Origin: Anaerolineales bacterium
GTDB lineage: Bacteria; Chloroflexota; Anaerolineae; Anaerolineales; UBA11657
Assembly (NCBI GenBank): GCA_022450585.1
Contig: JAKUPR010000014.1
Span: forward strand, 1 to 33,294
Reading direction: 5' to 3'
DNA: 33,294 nucleotides
Positions 24,931-32,996 of this stretch are shown one piece after another. The position numbers and the translations under genes were made by a program. Each line of letters starts with the position of its first letter. Positions within the stretch are counted from its first letter, which is position 1. The notes under the pieces were generated by a model. The model was given only the letters and a program-made list of their open reading frames with translations, made no database searches and was not told the DNA's origin.

Positions 24931-26856
24931 ATGAACCAAATTGACGAAATAGGTGATTTAGATAAAAAAATGGGTGAAGACAGTAAGACTGACGGCACCC
25001 AATCGAGTGGTTATGCTGACGCAGTGGAACAAAAGACTCAAGATATAGCGGCGTCGGTAGGTAGTTTAATTTCCAGGAGAAGGCAGATTTGGGAAATCGC
25101 GCTGAATATTCTTAGAAGGTCTTGGTGGGTGATATTGGCGGGCGCGATGATATTTTGGGCCTCTGCAGACCCAAGCGTGCTAAATTTGTTTTTGTTGGCT
25201 ATATCCTTTATCGGCAGACTCCTGTTCGCCATTCTGTTTATGGTGGTGCAATTCGGGGCATTATTCTGGTTTATTAGTAGAACTAGAACTGTAGTGGTTA
25301 AGCCGGGTGATGACAAGCAGGTTACATTCGATGATTACTGGGGACAGCCAGCTTTGCTCAGGTTAGTGAAGCAATGGATTAGTCTTCTTGGTGACAGGGA
25401 GAAATTCGTTGAGATGGGAGGGCAGTACATTAATGGACTTATGTTGTTTGGAGAGCCTGGGACTGGTAAGACATTATTAGCCAAAGCTATGGCGGGTGAA
25501 GCAGGGATAGCGTTTATGTCAGTGGAGGGCTCTGGCTTCCGTGGCATGTTCTGGGGTATGGATACGTTGAAGATGATGACATTCGTAAAAAAAGCCCGTA
25601 AGCTTGCCAGGGAACATGGTGCTTGCATTGCGTACATAGATGAAATTGATGCCGTGGGTATGAGTCGTGGGAGTGTAATGGGTGGTGGTCAAATGGCGGG
25701 CGGTATGATGGGTGGCGGGATGATGAACGGAGCGTTAACACGCTTGCTGTACGAGATGGATGGTATAAGCGAGCTGTCGCGCATGGATAAAATCAAGGCG
25801 CGGATTAACAAGCTGCTACGCAAGGAGCCGCCGAAGCGAGACTGGCATGTTCTGTTTATGGGCTCAACCAATCGTCCTGATGTGCTTGATCCGGCATTAC
25901 TTAGGCCTGGGAGATTTGACCAGATAATCAAGGTGGATAGGCCTGATCGCGTAGGGCGCAAGGCTATTATAGAAGGGTATTTGTCGAAGATTAATCATGA
26001 TAAAGCAATTGATGTTGATGCAATAGTGGCGGATACACCGAGGGCTACGCCTGCTCAGGTTATGTCGGCTATTACCAAGGATTCAGTTAGGAGAGCACTT
26101 TTTGCAAATAGGGAATATGTGCAGCAAGAAGATATTGACCAGGCGATACAGGAACAGCTAGTTGGAATGGCAAATCCGATTGAGGACATGGACCCCGTTT
26201 TGCTTAGGCAAATTGCCTACCATGAAGCAGGGCATGCGATTGTTCAACACTATGTTATGCCAGACCAACGTATATCGCGTGTTAGCATTGTAAGAAGGTC
26301 GAGTGGAACATTAGGATACATGCTGCCTGTAGATACGGTTGAGATGTATGGACAACCGTTGAGAAGAATTGTGGGGCGGATAATGGTGGCGTTGGCAGGG
26401 CACTTGTCGGTAAAGGTATTCATGGGAGAATTCTGGACTGGTGCTACCGGGGATTACAACATGGCCAGAATGGATTTTAGGGATTTGGCGGTGCATGGAT
26501 TTTTCGGACCGCCAGTATCGGAGTTGTATCGTGATGTGAAGGAGCTTCAGTTTTCTGACGAAAGAGTTGAACGAATTTGGGTTAGTTTGGAGGATCAAAT
26601 TGAAAGAATGCTCGTTGGCCATGCTGACGAAATTGAGGCGCTGGTAGAAAGGTTGCTCGAAAGACGAGACCTGTCCAACGCAGAGGTATTGGAGCTATTA
26701 GGTAAAAATAGTCTGCAGTTGGCAGAGGATGAAGGCGTGGAAATGGAGAGCGTTTTAGAGCAAATAGGCACAAGTGTGGAAGGCCTAGAGTACAAGCGTA
26801 AGCAAGTAAAGATTGCGGCCTCAAAAGAAGATGGCGACAATGAAGAAAACGGATGA
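24931..26856 (+). CDS. FtsH-like membrane AAA+ zinc metalloprotease, divergent
   Basis: A 641-residue protein; ATG 24931 follows GGAG (24922-24925) by 5 bases. A ~60-residue polar N terminus precedes two close hydrophobic segments (about 65-78 and 84-116), with almost no periplasmic domain between them, unlike classical FtsH. The AAA core has Walker A GEPGTGKT (174-181), Walker B CIAYIDEID (232-240) and the second region of homology STNRPDVLDPALLRPGRFD (312-330). FtsH's usual Gly-Gly-Gly-His-Asp-Glu-Arg-Glu stretch is replaced by a Gly/Met-rich run (250-266), and ~20 extra basic residues lie at 283-305. The protease has HEAGH (431-435) and GATGDY with Asp508 as the likely third zinc ligand. 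It is probably catalytically active on membrane proteins. Convergent with prfB, 16 bases apart. Confidence 0.87.
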   Translation: MNQIDEIGDLDKKMGEDSKTDGTQSSGYADAVEQKTQDIAASVGSLISRRRQIWEIALNILRRSWWVILAGAMIFWASADPSVLNLFLLAISFIGRLLFAILFMVVQFGALFWFISRTRTVVVKPGDDKQVTFDDYWGQPALLRLVKQWISLLGDREKFVEMGGQYINGLMLFGEPGTGKTLLAKAMAGEAGIAFMSVEGSGFRGMFWGMDTLKMMTFVKKARKLAREHGACIAYIDEIDAVGMSRGSVMGGGQMAGGMMGGGMMNGALTRLLYEMDGISELSRMDKIKARINKLLRKEPPKRDWHVLFMGSTNRPDVLDPALLRPGRFDQIIKVDRPDRVGRKAIIEGYLSKINHDKAIDVDAIVADTPRATPAQVMSAITKDSVRRALFANREYVQQEDIDQAIQEQLVGMANPIEDMDPVLLRQIAYHEAGHAIVQHYVMPDQRISRVSIVRRSSGTLGYMLPVDTVEMYGQPLRRIVGRIMVALAGHLSVKVFMGEFWTGATGDYNMARMDFRDLAVHGFFGPPVSELYRDVKELQFSDERVERIWVSLEDQIERMLVGHADEIEALVERLLERRDLSNAEVLELLGKNSLQLAEDEGVEMESVLEQIGTSVEGLEYKRKQVKIAASKEDGDNEENG

Positions 26857-26872
26857 TCGTCTGGGCGCTAGA

Positions 26873-27959
26873 TTATGATTGTAAATCAGACCTGAGGAAA
26901 GTTTCCATTAATTCATCGAGGTCACCGTCTAAAATAGATTGTGTATTACCTACTTCGTGTTGGGTTCGGTGGTCTTTTACTAACTGATACGGATGTAGGA
27001 CGTAGGATCGTATTTGGCTCCCCCATTCCGCTTTAACGTACTCGCCGCGTAGGTTAGCTAGTTCCTTTTCACGCTCGATTTGTTGGATTTCATACAGTTT
27101 GCCACGTAAAACTTTCATTGCGTTCTCCCGGTTTTGTGTCTGGGAGCGCTGGTTTTGGCACTGGACTACGATCTTGGTAGGAATGTGGGTTATTCGTACG
27201 GCAGTGTCATTTTTCTGCATGTGTTGCCCGCCGGCCCCTTGTGCACGGAAAGTGTCAACTTGAAGGTCTTTAGGGTTGATTGTTATTTCGGTGACGTCCT
27301 CAATCTCCGGTAGGGTTTCTACCATGACGAATGAGGTATGGCGCCGGTTGGCAGAATCGAAAGGCGAAATTCGGACCAGACGGTGGACCCCTCGTTCGGC
27401 TCGCATATATGCATAGGCAAATTTTCCGCTGACTGTAACGGTGACGCTTTTTATGCCGGCCTCTTCGCCGGTTGACTGGTCGATAATTTCGGTAGCGAAG
27501 CCTCGGCGCTCTGCCCAGCGGAGGTACATGCGAAGGAGCATGGAAACAAAATCTTGAGAATCCACTCCGCCAGCGCCGGCGTGAAGGCTGAGTATGGCAT
27601 TTCCGGAGGAATGCCTCCCGCGGAGCATAGCCTCGAAATCTAATCGATTAGTGATGTCGGTAATTTGTGAAACTTCGAATTCAAGGTCGGATCTTAGGGA
27701 ATCGTCTTGGAGGTGGGCTAGTTCCAACGCATCGGTGATGCGATCTGTTAGCGTGTGCCAGAGTGTGATATCGTCGCTTAGTGATGAGACTTGTTTGAGG
27801 ATCTGGCGGGCGTGTTCAGGATTGTCCCACAGGGATGGTGCTGCGGCCTTTTTCTCGAGTTGGGTTAACTGGTGCTGTTTACTTGGGAGGTCAAAGGCGC
27901 TCCATTAGGTTCTGTATTGTTTTGTTGCATTGGGTTAGTTGAGCAATGATGTCCTGCAT
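26873..27959 (-). CDS. prfB: Peptide chain release factor 2, expressed by programmed +1 frameshift
   Basis: A 361-residue product in two frames. The first frame is ATG 27959 through 22 codons to CTT (27896-27894) and an in-frame TGA (27893-27891); skipping one base continues with GAC at 27892 into the 339-codon second frame. The join gives KQHQLTQLEKKAAAPSLWDN, typical RF2 N-terminal sequence. RF2 recognises UGA and UAA and releases the peptide: SPF (198-200 of the joined protein) is the codon-reading tripeptide and GGQ (243-245) the catalytic one. A Shine-Dalgarno AGGA lies 7 bases before the ATG, and an extended -10 (TGCTATAAT) lies just upstream. Without the frameshift the gene would look truncated at 284 codons. 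RF2 levels regulate the shift in other bacteria. Confidence 0.95.
27890..27903 (-). promoter_or_regulatory. prfB programmed-frameshift element
   Basis: On the minus strand the sequence reads GGAG-CGC-CTT-TGA-C. GGAG (27903-27900) is an internal Shine-Dalgarno-like stretch three bases before CTT, the slippery codon; TGA is the shift-site stop and C the base that weakens termination. The arrangement matches the E. coli site (SD-like G-rich tract, three bases, CUU UGA C). Confidence 0.93.
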
Positions 27960-27984
27960 ATTCGTATCCTGTTTGCGGGCGAGT

Positions 27985-27993
27985 ATTATAGCA
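27985..27993 (-). promoter_or_regulatory. Extended -10 promoter of prfB
   Basis: On the minus strand TGCTATAAT is an exact extended -10 (TGn-TATAAT). It would start transcription about 19 bases before ATG 27959. No -35 consensus is visible, as is usual for this promoter type. Confidence 0.6.
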
Positions 27994-28010
27994 TCTAAGG
28001 GGCTGGGGAG

Positions 28011-30362
28011 TTATCGTATGCTGAGATTATCTTGCAATTGACCAGGGGTAGTTACTAGTATGGAATCAAAGTTTACTCCAGGATAATGGTTGGCATACCA
28101 GCCAATCAGGTTTTCGCCCCATTCTTTAGGATTGAGGGCAAGTACAGAGCGATTATCTAGGTCTCCGATGCCGGCGTCGTCAGCTGAAAAGCCGATGGTC
28201 CAGCGGTGTTTAGTGAGTACGCCACTGTTGATTATTGCCTGGATGTAAGCAATACGGGTTTTTTGGGGCATTAGAAGATAGGTTCGGCTGTACTGTGAGC
28301 GAGGTAGCCCACGGGAATTGTTGATGGCCTCTACCTGAGGTGTTGAATGCTGCTGGTTTATAAGGGTACCGATTTTGTCAGATGCCTTGGTGCTTAGGTA
28401 CTCAGTGAGGGAATCTGGGCTGTTGGCTGAAATTGGAGCATACGCGGCCCCGTTGTAATTTTGGATGTACCAAGAACCTAAGTCGTCACCCCATTGCTCG
28501 GGATTGATTGCGAGCACCAAACGTGTTTGCAGGTCTCCAATGCCTGCGTCATCGGCGGAGTATCCAACTGTCCACAGGTTGTGTGTCCATTGACCGCTTG
28601 CCAGGATGGCTTGAAGCCATTCGGGCCCTGAGTCTTGGGGAAGAAGAATGTAGACACGGTCATATTGGGTGCGTGGCAAACCGCGAGTAGAGCTTGGTTC
28701 TGAGAGAGGTATCTGTGGGGCGGTGGCTACAGCACGCGCAGCGTTTATCTTGCCAAAACCGAACCATTCGGAATGGCCATTGTCGTCGTATTCGCCTTTT
28801 TGGAGTCCCAAGACAGGGTCAGGATTTTGGTCAACGATTTTGTCGGCGGTGTTTTCGAGTAATTCTCTAAGTTGGTGGGCGCTTAGATCAGGGTTAGCGG
28901 ATAATGCGAGCGCGGCGACCCCGGCTACAAGTGGGGCTGCGCTGGATGTGCCGCCAAAACTGCCGGTGAACTGGCTACCCGAATTAAATCCGGGAGTTTC
29001 AAGCTCATTATCAGTGGTCCATACACCGAGTCCGGGCGCAGGTTGTGTTGGGTCAAGGGGATGCCCGTTACTGCTTGGGGCACAAACGGAAATTTCGCTC
29101 CCCCAGTTACTGTAAATGGCTTTGTGACCGAGGCTAGTGGAGGCGGAAACGGCTATGACGTCTGGGTGTGCTGCCATGCCGTTGAGTATGCGTTCGCGTG
29201 TGAGACGATATTGTCCAGGTGGGTCCGTGATATTGCGCCAGTGGAAGCCGGAGTCATTTGAATTATTCAGGGGTGCGTTATAGTTGTGGGCGGCAAAAAC
29301 TAGAAGACAACCTTTGCCGCGTGGACCAGCACTGCGAGAGATTAGGCGAAATTTGTCGTGCAGGGTGGTTGAGAGTGGTGCCCATACGGGTGGAGGCCCC
29401 CAGCTACAGGATATTATGTTCGCGTGTTGGCTAACTTCGTGAAAAACATTCCACCAGTCGCTGTCGCGCTGCTGGAATGGTATGCGGACAGGCATAAAGG
29501 CGCATCCTGGCGCGGAACCAACAATGCCTAGGCCGTTTTGTTCAGCAATTGCTACTCCGGCACATGGCGTACCGTGATAATCCCCAAGTATCCGATCAGG
29601 GTTAGGATCAGTGTCGCCTTCGACGAAGTCTAATGGTTGAACAACTTTACCTTCACCAGCGAAATCGGGATGCGAAAGCTCGAAGCCGTCATCGATAACG
29701 GCCACAACCACATCTCGACTTCCGCGAGTGTGTTCCCAGGCACCTAGGATAGAAACATCTGCTTCGGCGATAGCATTGTCGGCATTCCAGCTATTGAGAT
29801 ACCACTGTAATTGGAAACCGGGGTCTTGTGGGATATTAGCGGGTCCGACTCGGTCAATGAGATCTGGTTCGGCATATTCAATAACGGGGTGTTTTGCTAG
29901 CTCGTTGGCGACCTTTAGAGGGTTGTTTCCGGCGCTATCCGAGACCTGGAGGACGAAGATGCGACTACTTCCAGGTAGTTCTCGGAGAGGGCGGAGTCCC
30001 GCGTCGGTGCAAACTTTATGGATGATTGAGGCTTCGGCGTCGTCTTGAAAACGGGCAATAATTTGGTCCGAGAGATAATAGCGGGTGGCACTTGCCCCGA
30101 TGGGTTGGTACACATGGTGGCAGACGGTGTGTGGGAGTGCACGGAAGCGAGCCATCGCTTGATCTCGTTGTTGAGGATAGACGTGTGCTTTAAAAACGTG
30201 TCCGGCGACGTGTTTAAGTTTGTGGACGCCCTGGGTTTGTTCTAGTCGTTGATGCTCTGCACGGTTGGGAGCGAGGGCGGTGAAAGTGTCCGCCGACTTT
30301 TCGAGGCGAATTTTATGTCCACCTCTTGTTAGGGTCGCGCTGGAAAATAGTTCGTTCGGCAT
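28011..30362 (-). CDS. Subtilisin-family (S8) serine peptidase with duplicated C-terminal domain
   Basis: A 783-residue protein starting at ATG 30362. No signal peptide is visible: the N terminus is MPNELFSSATLTRGGHKIRL. Residues ~1-175 look like a prodomain ending HPVIEYAEPDL. The catalytic domain (about 180-550) has all S8 motifs: Asp224 in AVIDDGFELSHPDF, His263 in GDYHGTPCAGV, oxyanion Asn360 in VFAAHNYNAP, Ser473 in GGTSSAAPLVAGVAA. Two copies of a ~95-residue domain follow (559-655 and 683-778), each with RGLPR(T/S)QY, WTxGxSADDAGIGDL and NPxxWGxxLxxWY. I do not recognise this domain. Cytoplasmic location, or export by an unseen route, would need testing. A candidate minus-strand promoter lies upstream at 30434-30462. 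Confidence 0.9.
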   Translation of the reverse strand: MPNELFSSATLTRGGHKIRLEKSADTFTALAPNRAEHQRLEQTQGVHKLKHVAGHVFKAHVYPQQRDQAMARFRALPHTVCHHVYQPIGASATRYYLSDQIIARFQDDAEASIIHKVCTDAGLRPLRELPGSSRIFVLQVSDSAGNNPLKVANELAKHPVIEYAEPDLIDRVGPANIPQDPGFQLQWYLNSWNADNAIAEADVSILGAWEHTRGSRDVVVAVIDDGFELSHPDFAGEGKVVQPLDFVEGDTDPNPDRILGDYHGTPCAGVAIAEQNGLGIVGSAPGCAFMPVRIPFQQRDSDWWNVFHEVSQHANIISCSWGPPPVWAPLSTTLHDKFRLISRSAGPRGKGCLLVFAAHNYNAPLNNSNDSGFHWRNITDPPGQYRLTRERILNGMAAHPDVIAVSASTSLGHKAIYSNWGSEISVCAPSSNGHPLDPTQPAPGLGVWTTDNELETPGFNSGSQFTGSFGGTSSAAPLVAGVAALALSANPDLSAHQLRELLENTADKIVDQNPDPVLGLQKGEYDDNGHSEWFGFGKINAARAVATAPQIPLSEPSSTRGLPRTQYDRVYILLPQDSGPEWLQAILASGQWTHNLWTVGYSADDAGIGDLQTRLVLAINPEQWGDDLGSWYIQNYNGAAYAPISANSPDSLTEYLSTKASDKIGTLINQQHSTPQVEAINNSRGLPRSQYSRTYLLMPQKTRIAYIQAIINSGVLTKHRWTIGFSADDAGIGDLDNRSVLALNPKEWGENLIGWYANHYPGVNFDSILVTTPGQLQDNLSIR
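28050..28700 (-). repeat. Tandem ~95-residue protein domain repeat in the S8 peptidase
   Basis: Two in-frame copies at the protein level (residues 559-655 and 683-778, divided by ~27 residues). They share RGLPR, QYxRxYxLxPQ, SADDAGIGDL, LAxNPxxWG and GWY/SWY with moderate divergence, so the duplication is old rather than a recent DNA repeat. Confidence 0.85.
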
Positions 30363-30433
30363 GGTAATTGCTACTGGATAACCAATGTCGAAGGGCGGAA
30401 AAAGTTTTGAGGGTGAGAGGTGAAGTTAATGTT

Positions 30434-30462
30434 CATATATAAGGATGTTAGAGGATGTACAA
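30434..30462 (-). promoter_or_regulatory. Putative promoter of the S8 peptidase gene
   Basis: On the minus strand TTGTAC (30462-30457) and TATATG (30439-30434) are spaced 17 bases apart, each with two mismatches to consensus. The leader would be about 65-70 bases. Low confidence. Confidence 0.35.
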
Positions 30463-30615
30463 GATTCGTGCCTCCACGCAGACTAGTTGTTTGTCGTAAG
30501 TGATAAGAGGCTCGCCTCGGGGTATTATCGGAGATGTCGATGAGAATGGGTGCGGCCATATGCCCGGGGTTGAACGTGGTAGAGTCCGAATGAGATAGAT
30601 GAGGGACTGCAACGG

Positions 30616-32466
30616 ATGATGGCGATACTTAAATTGGCTGGGATTCTACTCCTTGTTGTTAGTGCATTCACTGGAATATGTGGAGGGGTGTTAGCTGTTT
30701 TTCAGATCGATCATTTCGATAGGATTTATCCAGGTGTTTCTGTGTGGGGTGTCGACCTTGGGGGTAGGACACGTTTGGAGGCGACTGAGAGGTTGACGCG
30801 GCAGCTGGAATTTATGCATGGGGAGACGGTATATTTTCGCGACGAGGATAAGGTGTGGGCAGCAACGCCTGGGCAGGTTGGTATGTCAGTAAGAGTGGAA
30901 GAAGCTGTGCAAAATGCCTTCACGGTGGGACATACTGGAGATTTACTATTCGACTTGGGCGAACAGTGGGCTGCGTTTTATGACGGAGTACACATAGCTC
31001 CGGTGGTGACCTTAGATATGCTTATGGCCGAAGAACTTTTGAAGGGCATTGCTTCTATTGTCAATGTGATACCCAGCGACGCTTCACTTTCTGTAATCGG
31101 GTCGGTACTGACGGTGTCGGAGGGCAAGAAAGGCCGGACAGTTGATGTAAGCGCAACGGCGGCTAAACTTGTGGAGCCTCTTACTGGATTCTATGAAGCT
31201 GATATTCCGCTTGTAATTGATGAATTCGCGCCAATGTTGGTTGATGCGGAGGAGCAGCGGGAGATAGGGCAGCGAATGTTGGAGGCGCCGTTGGTACTTA
31301 TGGTGGAGTTTCCGCGCGAGGGCGATGGCCCTCCATGGGTGGTGGACCAACAGGCCTTAGCGGACATGCTAACGTTTATTCCAGAGGAGCCTAATGGGTT
31401 GAATCAGAAAACGAAGTATAAGATAGGGCTCGATCAAGACAGACTGAAAGGATTTCTAGAGTACGCAGGAGAGCAATTGGAAGTTCTACCCAAAAATTCA
31501 CGCTTCGGTTTTGATGATGAGAGCGGAGAATTGGAGTTACTGCGTGCATCTGAGGTAGGTCGCGCTGTGGATGTTGCGGGGACACTGAGGGCCGTAAACC
31601 AATCACTTGAGATGGGCACTCACAATGTGTATATTCGCTTTGACGCGGTCGAGCCGGAAATTGACGATGACACACTGGCAGCCGATCTAGGGATTACTGG
31701 CTTGGTTGTAGAAGCAACTACGCAATTCCGTGGCTCGGGCGAGTCGCGATTGCAAAACATAAGGGCGGGCTCAGAAACGATGCATGGTGTTATGGTGCCT
31801 CCGGGTGAGGTGTTTTCATTCAATTCGAACTTGGGTAGCGTAAGTTTAGATACTGGATTTGCGGAGGCATGGATAATTTTTGGAGGTAGGACGATCCAGG
31901 GAGTAGGTGGCGGCATATGTCAAGTGAGTACCACAGTGTTTCGTAGCGCGTTTTATGGAGGCTACCCTATTGTAGAACGTAATCCACATGCGTATCGGGT
32001 GGGATATTACGAACAGGGTCCGGAAAGTCCTGGGCCGGGACTGGACGCAACCGTCTTTTCGCCGGTGGCAGATTTCAGATTTATTAATGACCGCGATGCA
32101 TGGCTAATAATGGAAAGCGATTTTGATGAGGAACAGAAAACACTCACGTTTAGATTTTATAGCGCAGAAGATGGCCGTAATGTCGCAGTGTCTGAGGCAG
32201 AAATATCTGATGTAAAGGAGCCGAAAGAGACCGTATACGAGGAGAATCGTGAGTTGGATCAGGGTGTTATTGAGCAGGTGGACTGGGAAAATGAGGGTGC
32301 TAAAGTTATAGTTGAACGGGTTGTGGAGAGAGGCGGAGAATTACTGATAGAGGATTTTGTGCGTACGACTTACCAACCGTGGGGTTCCGTATTTCAATTT
32401 GGCCCTGGCACAGAATTGCCGGAGGACGTGACAATTCTGTGGGCGGACGATGATGACGGCGAGTGA
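30616..32466 (+). CDS. VanW-family envelope protein with peptidoglycan-binding and G5-like domains
   Basis: A 616-residue protein. ATG 30616 (or the adjacent ATG 30619) follows GAGGG at 30601-30605 by 10 or 13 bases. An N-terminal hydrophobic segment (about 5-28) acts as a signal anchor. Next come two YoaR/PG_binding_4-like domains (residues ~40-340; for example YPGVSVWGVDLGGRTRLEA and the FDDESGELELLRASEVGRAV repeat). The VanW domain follows, with GVMVPPGEVFSFNSNLGSV, GGGICQVSTTVFRSAFYGGY and ERNPHAYRVGYYEQ (about 395-470). A G5-like domain near the C terminus has VERVVERGGELLIEDFVRTTY and PWGSVFQFGPG. The last residues are acidic (DDDDGE). VanW proteins are probably peptidoglycan-associated; the biochemical role is unknown. 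Confidence 0.88.
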   Translation: MMAILKLAGILLLVVSAFTGICGGVLAVFQIDHFDRIYPGVSVWGVDLGGRTRLEATERLTRQLEFMHGETVYFRDEDKVWAATPGQVGMSVRVEEAVQNAFTVGHTGDLLFDLGEQWAAFYDGVHIAPVVTLDMLMAEELLKGIASIVNVIPSDASLSVIGSVLTVSEGKKGRTVDVSATAAKLVEPLTGFYEADIPLVIDEFAPMLVDAEEQREIGQRMLEAPLVLMVEFPREGDGPPWVVDQQALADMLTFIPEEPNGLNQKTKYKIGLDQDRLKGFLEYAGEQLEVLPKNSRFGFDDESGELELLRASEVGRAVDVAGTLRAVNQSLEMGTHNVYIRFDAVEPEIDDDTLAADLGITGLVVEATTQFRGSGESRLQNIRAGSETMHGVMVPPGEVFSFNSNLGSVSLDTGFAEAWIIFGGRTIQGVGGGICQVSTTVFRSAFYGGYPIVERNPHAYRVGYYEQGPESPGPGLDATVFSPVADFRFINDRDAWLIMESDFDEEQKTLTFRFYSAEDGRNVAVSEAEISDVKEPKETVYEENRELDQGVIEQVDWENEGAKVIVERVVERGGELLIEDFVRTTYQPWGSVFQFGPGTELPEDVTILWADDDDGE

Positions 32467-32497
32467 CTATTGAACCTTGCGTTACAGGGTGTATGCG

Positions 32498-32503
32498 TAT
32501 AAG
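32498..32503 (+). promoter_or_regulatory. Putative -10 box of rnpB
   Basis: TATAAG ends 9 bases before the predicted 5' end of RNase P RNA (32513), which fits direct transcription initiation at the mature end. No good -35 is seen; the nearest candidates are off-spacing. Confidence 0.5.
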
Positions 32504-32512
32504 ATTGGATTA

Positions 32513-32926
32513 GACGCAAGGCTTGGTTGGGCGGTTGCGGGTGCGCATAGCGTGCCTGAGGAAAGTCCGCGCTCCAAAGGGTGGCGTGCCGGATAACGTC
32601 CGGGTCGGGTGACCGATGGATGAGGGCCACAGAGAAAGAGATTGCCTGTGCGAAGAGCATGGGTGAGGGTGAAAAGGTGCGGTAAGAGCGCACCGGCGCG
32701 TTTAGTAATAGGCGCGGCTAGGTATCCCCCACGCGGAGCAAGGTCAAGCAGGAGCGATGTGGTTGCCCGCCACAAATTAGTTCCGGGTAGACTGCAGGAG
32801 GTAGGCAGTGATGCCTGCCCAAGATAGATAACCGTCGCTTAGAGTGGTGAAGGGAAGAGGCGCTTTAGCGTGTAAACCTATGCTATTCTGAGTACAGAAC
32901 GCGGCTTATAGGCTGGGCCGTGCGTC
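32513..32926 (+). ncRNA. rnpB: RNase P RNA (bacterial type A-like)
   Basis: The catalytic RNA that trims tRNA 5' leaders. Conserved region I GAGGAAAGTCCGCGCTCC lies at 32558-32575, and conserved region V ACAGAACGCGGCTTATAG at 32894-32911. A typical middle section (GGTGAAAAGGTGCGGTAAGAGCGCACCGGCGC, 32669-32700 approximately) is present. Helix P1 closes the molecule: 32520-32528 pairs with 32911-32919 (with G-U pairs), and the outer GACGCA (32513-32518) pairs with TGCGTC (32921-32926). About 414 bases, a usual bacterial length. A long terminator follows at once. Confidence 0.95.
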
Positions 32927-32975
32927 AAGAAAAATACGGGCACCCACCAGACGGTGGGTGCCCGTATTTTTCTTG
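32926..32975. terminator. Long symmetric (bidirectional) terminator after rnpB
   Basis: A perfect 23-base inverted repeat, 32926-32948 against 32953-32975, around the loop AGAC. The inner 13 pairs are G/C-rich (GGGCACCCACC core); the outer arms are A-rich on the left and T-rich on the right (TATTTTTCTTG), so it ends transcripts arriving from either side. It separates rnpB (+) from the convergent gene at 32997-33294 (-). Confidence 0.92.
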
Positions 32976-32996
32976 TAGGATTTACTTACGTATGTA

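Noticed and set aside
26873-27727. A truncated release factor gene
   Set aside because: The missing N-terminal part is present in the second frame, joined through a standard CTT-TGA-C frameshift site with an SD-like GGAG; the joined protein has full RF2 length.
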